Below are positions 62,928 to 64,000 of a stretch of 64,000 bases of DNA, in pieces; positions within the stretch are counted from its first letter, which is position 1, and each line of letters opens with the position of its first letter. Made by a program: the position numbers and the translations under genes. The notes below the pieces were generated by a model. It did not search any database. It was not told the origin of the DNA and saw only the letters and a program-made list of their open reading frames with translations. The DNA comes from DATBDN01 sp963715995 (GTDB taxonomy: Bacteria; Actinomycetota; Thermoleophilia; Solirubrobacterales; Thermoleophilaceae), in NCBI GenBank assembly GCA_963715995.1, contig OY970283.1, positions 1,674,001 to 1,738,000 on the forward strand, in the 5' to 3' direction.

Positions 62928-62956
62928 TTGCCTGACCCGGTGTCCGCACTTATGAT
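62928..62956 (+). promoter_or_regulatory. Sigma-A-type promoter of the first pilin gene
   Basis: TTGCCT at 62928-62933 and TATGAT at 62951-62956 are separated by exactly 17 bases, a near-consensus vegetative promoter. Transcription would begin about position 62963, leaving a 5' leader of about 50 bases with a TAGGAGG site at 63001-63007, eight bases before the pilin ATG. Confidence 0.75.
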
Positions 62957-63014
62957 CGAACACGCGGGGGGCGAATTGTCGCCCGCACGACCAGACCCAC
63001 TAGGAGGCCCCAAA

Positions 63015-63455
63015 ATGCTGCGGAAGATCTCCGAGCGCATTCATAACGACGAGAAGGGTTTCACCCTCATTGAGCTCCTCGTCGTAATTCTGATCATCGG
63101 CATCCTGGCCGCGATCGCTCTGCCTGCATTCCTGGGCCAGCGGTCAAAGGGCCAGGATTCCTCGGCCAAGTCGGATGCTCGAAACCTGGTTTCCCAGATC
63201 GAGTCCTGCTTCACCGACAACCAGACGTACTCGAACTGCACCAGCCCGTCCAACACGGGCCTGCCGCTCACGGCGGGATTCCCGACCTCGAACTCGGGCC
63301 AGGTTGGCGCGACTGCCGGTTCGTCCAACTACACCATCGTGGCGGCGTCGAAGTCCGGCAACTTCTTCACCATCACGAAGGATGCGAATGGCGTGGCCAC
63401 CCGTAGCTGCTCGTCCCCGAGCGGTAACGGCTCCTGCGTCAGCGCCAGCTGGTAG
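63015..63455 (+). CDS. Type IV major pilin-like protein, copy 1
   Basis: A 146-residue prepilin. The leader MLRKISERIHNDEKG is cleaved before Phe16 in KG-FTLIELLVVILIIGILAAIALPAFLGQ. Glu20 is the conserved +5 residue, and the hydrophobic helix is typical. The soluble domain has Cys pairs (ESCFTDNQTYSNC and RSCSSPSGNGSC) that could form two disulfides. It has its own promoter, strong ribosome binding site and downstream terminator, as expected for the most abundant pilus subunit. Confidence 0.94.
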   Translation: MLRKISERIHNDEKGFTLIELLVVILIIGILAAIALPAFLGQRSKGQDSSAKSDARNLVSQIESCFTDNQTYSNCTSPSNTGLPLTAGFPTSNSGQVGATAGSSNYTIVAASKSGNFFTITKDANGVATRSCSSPSGNGSCVSASW

Positions 63456-63492
63456 CCATCTCGGCTCCGGCTGCAACGACACGCTGTTGACA

Positions 63493-63521
63493 ACGAGGCG
63501 GGCCCTGGCCCGCCTCGTTTT
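63493..63521 (+). terminator. Rho-independent terminator after the first pilin gene
   Basis: ACGAGGCGGG (63493-63502) pairs with CCCGCCTCGT (63509-63518) around a 6-base loop, followed by TTT and CGTT. It would end most transcripts of pilin copy 1 and let only part of them extend into copy 2. Confidence 0.85.
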
Positions 63522-63538
63522 CGTTGCGGAGGCATCAC

Positions 63539-63978
63539 ATGACCAGACACTTCAGAAGCCGCCTGACCGATCAGCGTGGCTTCACCCTCATCGAGCTCCT
63601 CGTCGTCATCCTGATCATCGGGATCCTGGCCGCGATCGCCCTGCCCTCGTTCCTGGGGCAGCGCAACAAGAGCCAGGACGCCAACGCCAAGTCGGACGCC
63701 CGCAACATGGTCTCCGAGATGGAGTCCTGTTTCACGGACGCCGACGACTACACCGGCTGCACGACCAACGCGACGTTGAAGAGCGGCCTGCCCATCGACT
63801 CGAGCTATCCCCGGGATCAGGCTCGATCGCGGCACAGGCGAGCAAGAGCTCGTACACGATCATCGCGACCTCGCGCTCGGGCAACGCGTTCACGATCACC
63901 AGGACGGCCGGCAGTTCGCCCACACGGTCCTGCACCTCGTCGAGCGGGCAGGGCTCATGCGTGGGCGGCAGCTGGTAG
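63539..63978 (+). pseudogene. Type IV pilin-like protein, copy 2, frame broken by one missing base
   Basis: The N-terminal part reads MTRHFRSRLTDQRG-FTLIELLVVILIIGILAAIALPSFLGQ, a full prepilin leader and helix, then ESCFTDADDYTGC. After the codons for SSYP the pilin sequence continues in another frame, ending in YTIIATSRSGNAFTITRTAGSS...SCVGGSW. Adding one base in the CCCCGGG run (63809-63815) restores 146 residues, exactly the length of copy 1. A GGAGG site is seven bases before the ATG. Sequencing error is the plainest reason; slippage-based variation is an alternative. Confidence 0.85.
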
Positions 63979-64000
63979 CCGGCTGACTGCGCTCGCATCG

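Noticed and set aside
62754..63014. Cyclic-di-GMP-I (GEMM) riboswitch before the pilin
   Set aside because: The conserved GGCAAACC and GCAAAGCC core segments and a GNRA-capped stem are not found.
63175..63978. Single 267-residue protein covering both pilin regions
   Set aside because: Its first two thirds are shadow sequence of the two pilin genes in a wrong frame; only the last 50 residues are pilin-like, explained by a frame break in copy 2.

Overview
This is a contiguous, very gene-dense, GC-rich bacterial chromosome segment. Many starts are GTG or TTG, and stop/start overlaps of 1-4 bases are common. The content is of actinobacterial type: Rex, a SigB/SigF-type sigma factor with an anti-sigma-like partner, an alaS-ruvX-mltG-aroE run, K+-independent H+-pyrophosphatase and a DUF3631 primase. 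It also has a type IV pilus locus (pilB, pilT, pilC, pilins). That combination suggests a deep-branching actinobacterium such as Thermoleophilia/Solirubrobacterales. The taxonomic placement is inference.

Layout. 1-2.1 kb (minus): pantothenate operon DUF2520-panC-panD-panB, with panB cut by the window edge. 2.2-9.2 kb: a type-4 uracil-DNA glycosylase and the t6A genes tsaE, tsaB, rimI and tsaD, then a secreted subtilisin-like protein that has lost catalytic residues, a glutaredoxin-like protein, Rex and a glutamate-cysteine ligase-type enzyme. 9.3-18.7 kb: H+-pyrophosphatase, two APC permease/universal-stress-protein fusions, two TrkA-type potassium channel regulators, an FAD oxidoreductase and a flippase-like membrane protein. 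18.8-23.5 kb: tRNA-Gln, a blue-copper lipoprotein, a heterodimeric ABC exporter and a STAS anti-anti-sigma factor.

23.54-35.76 kb is a 12.2-kb integrated element in the 3' end of a tRNA-Met gene. It is bounded by 48-bp perfect direct repeats and has a tyrosine integrase beside the intact tRNA. It carries a DUF3631 primase-helicase with iteron-like repeats, an excisionase-like HTH protein, an HK97-type capsid protein, a tape-measure protein and a P27-like small terminase subunit. I see no large terminase, portal, prohead protease or lysis gene, so it resembles a phage satellite or a strongly reduced prophage. At its left end is a RelA/SpoT-domain alarmone synthetase overlapping a small partner gene, laid out like a toxin-antitoxin or phage-defence module. 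This is the most interesting system in the window.

35.8-42.3 kb: formiminotransferase, a small membrane protein, a metallo-beta-lactamase-fold hydrolase, hisS, aspS and an IscU-MnmA fusion. 42.3-51.3 kb: anti-sigma-like protein, sigma factor and a complete oligopeptide ABC transporter with two substrate-binding lipoproteins. 51.3-58.6 kb: a GT-C-like membrane protein (minus), then alaS, ruvX, mltG, aroE and a thioredoxin-fold membrane protein. 58.6-64 kb: type IV pilus genes, with single-base frame breaks in pilB and in the second pilin. The first pilin has a good sigma-A promoter and its own terminator.
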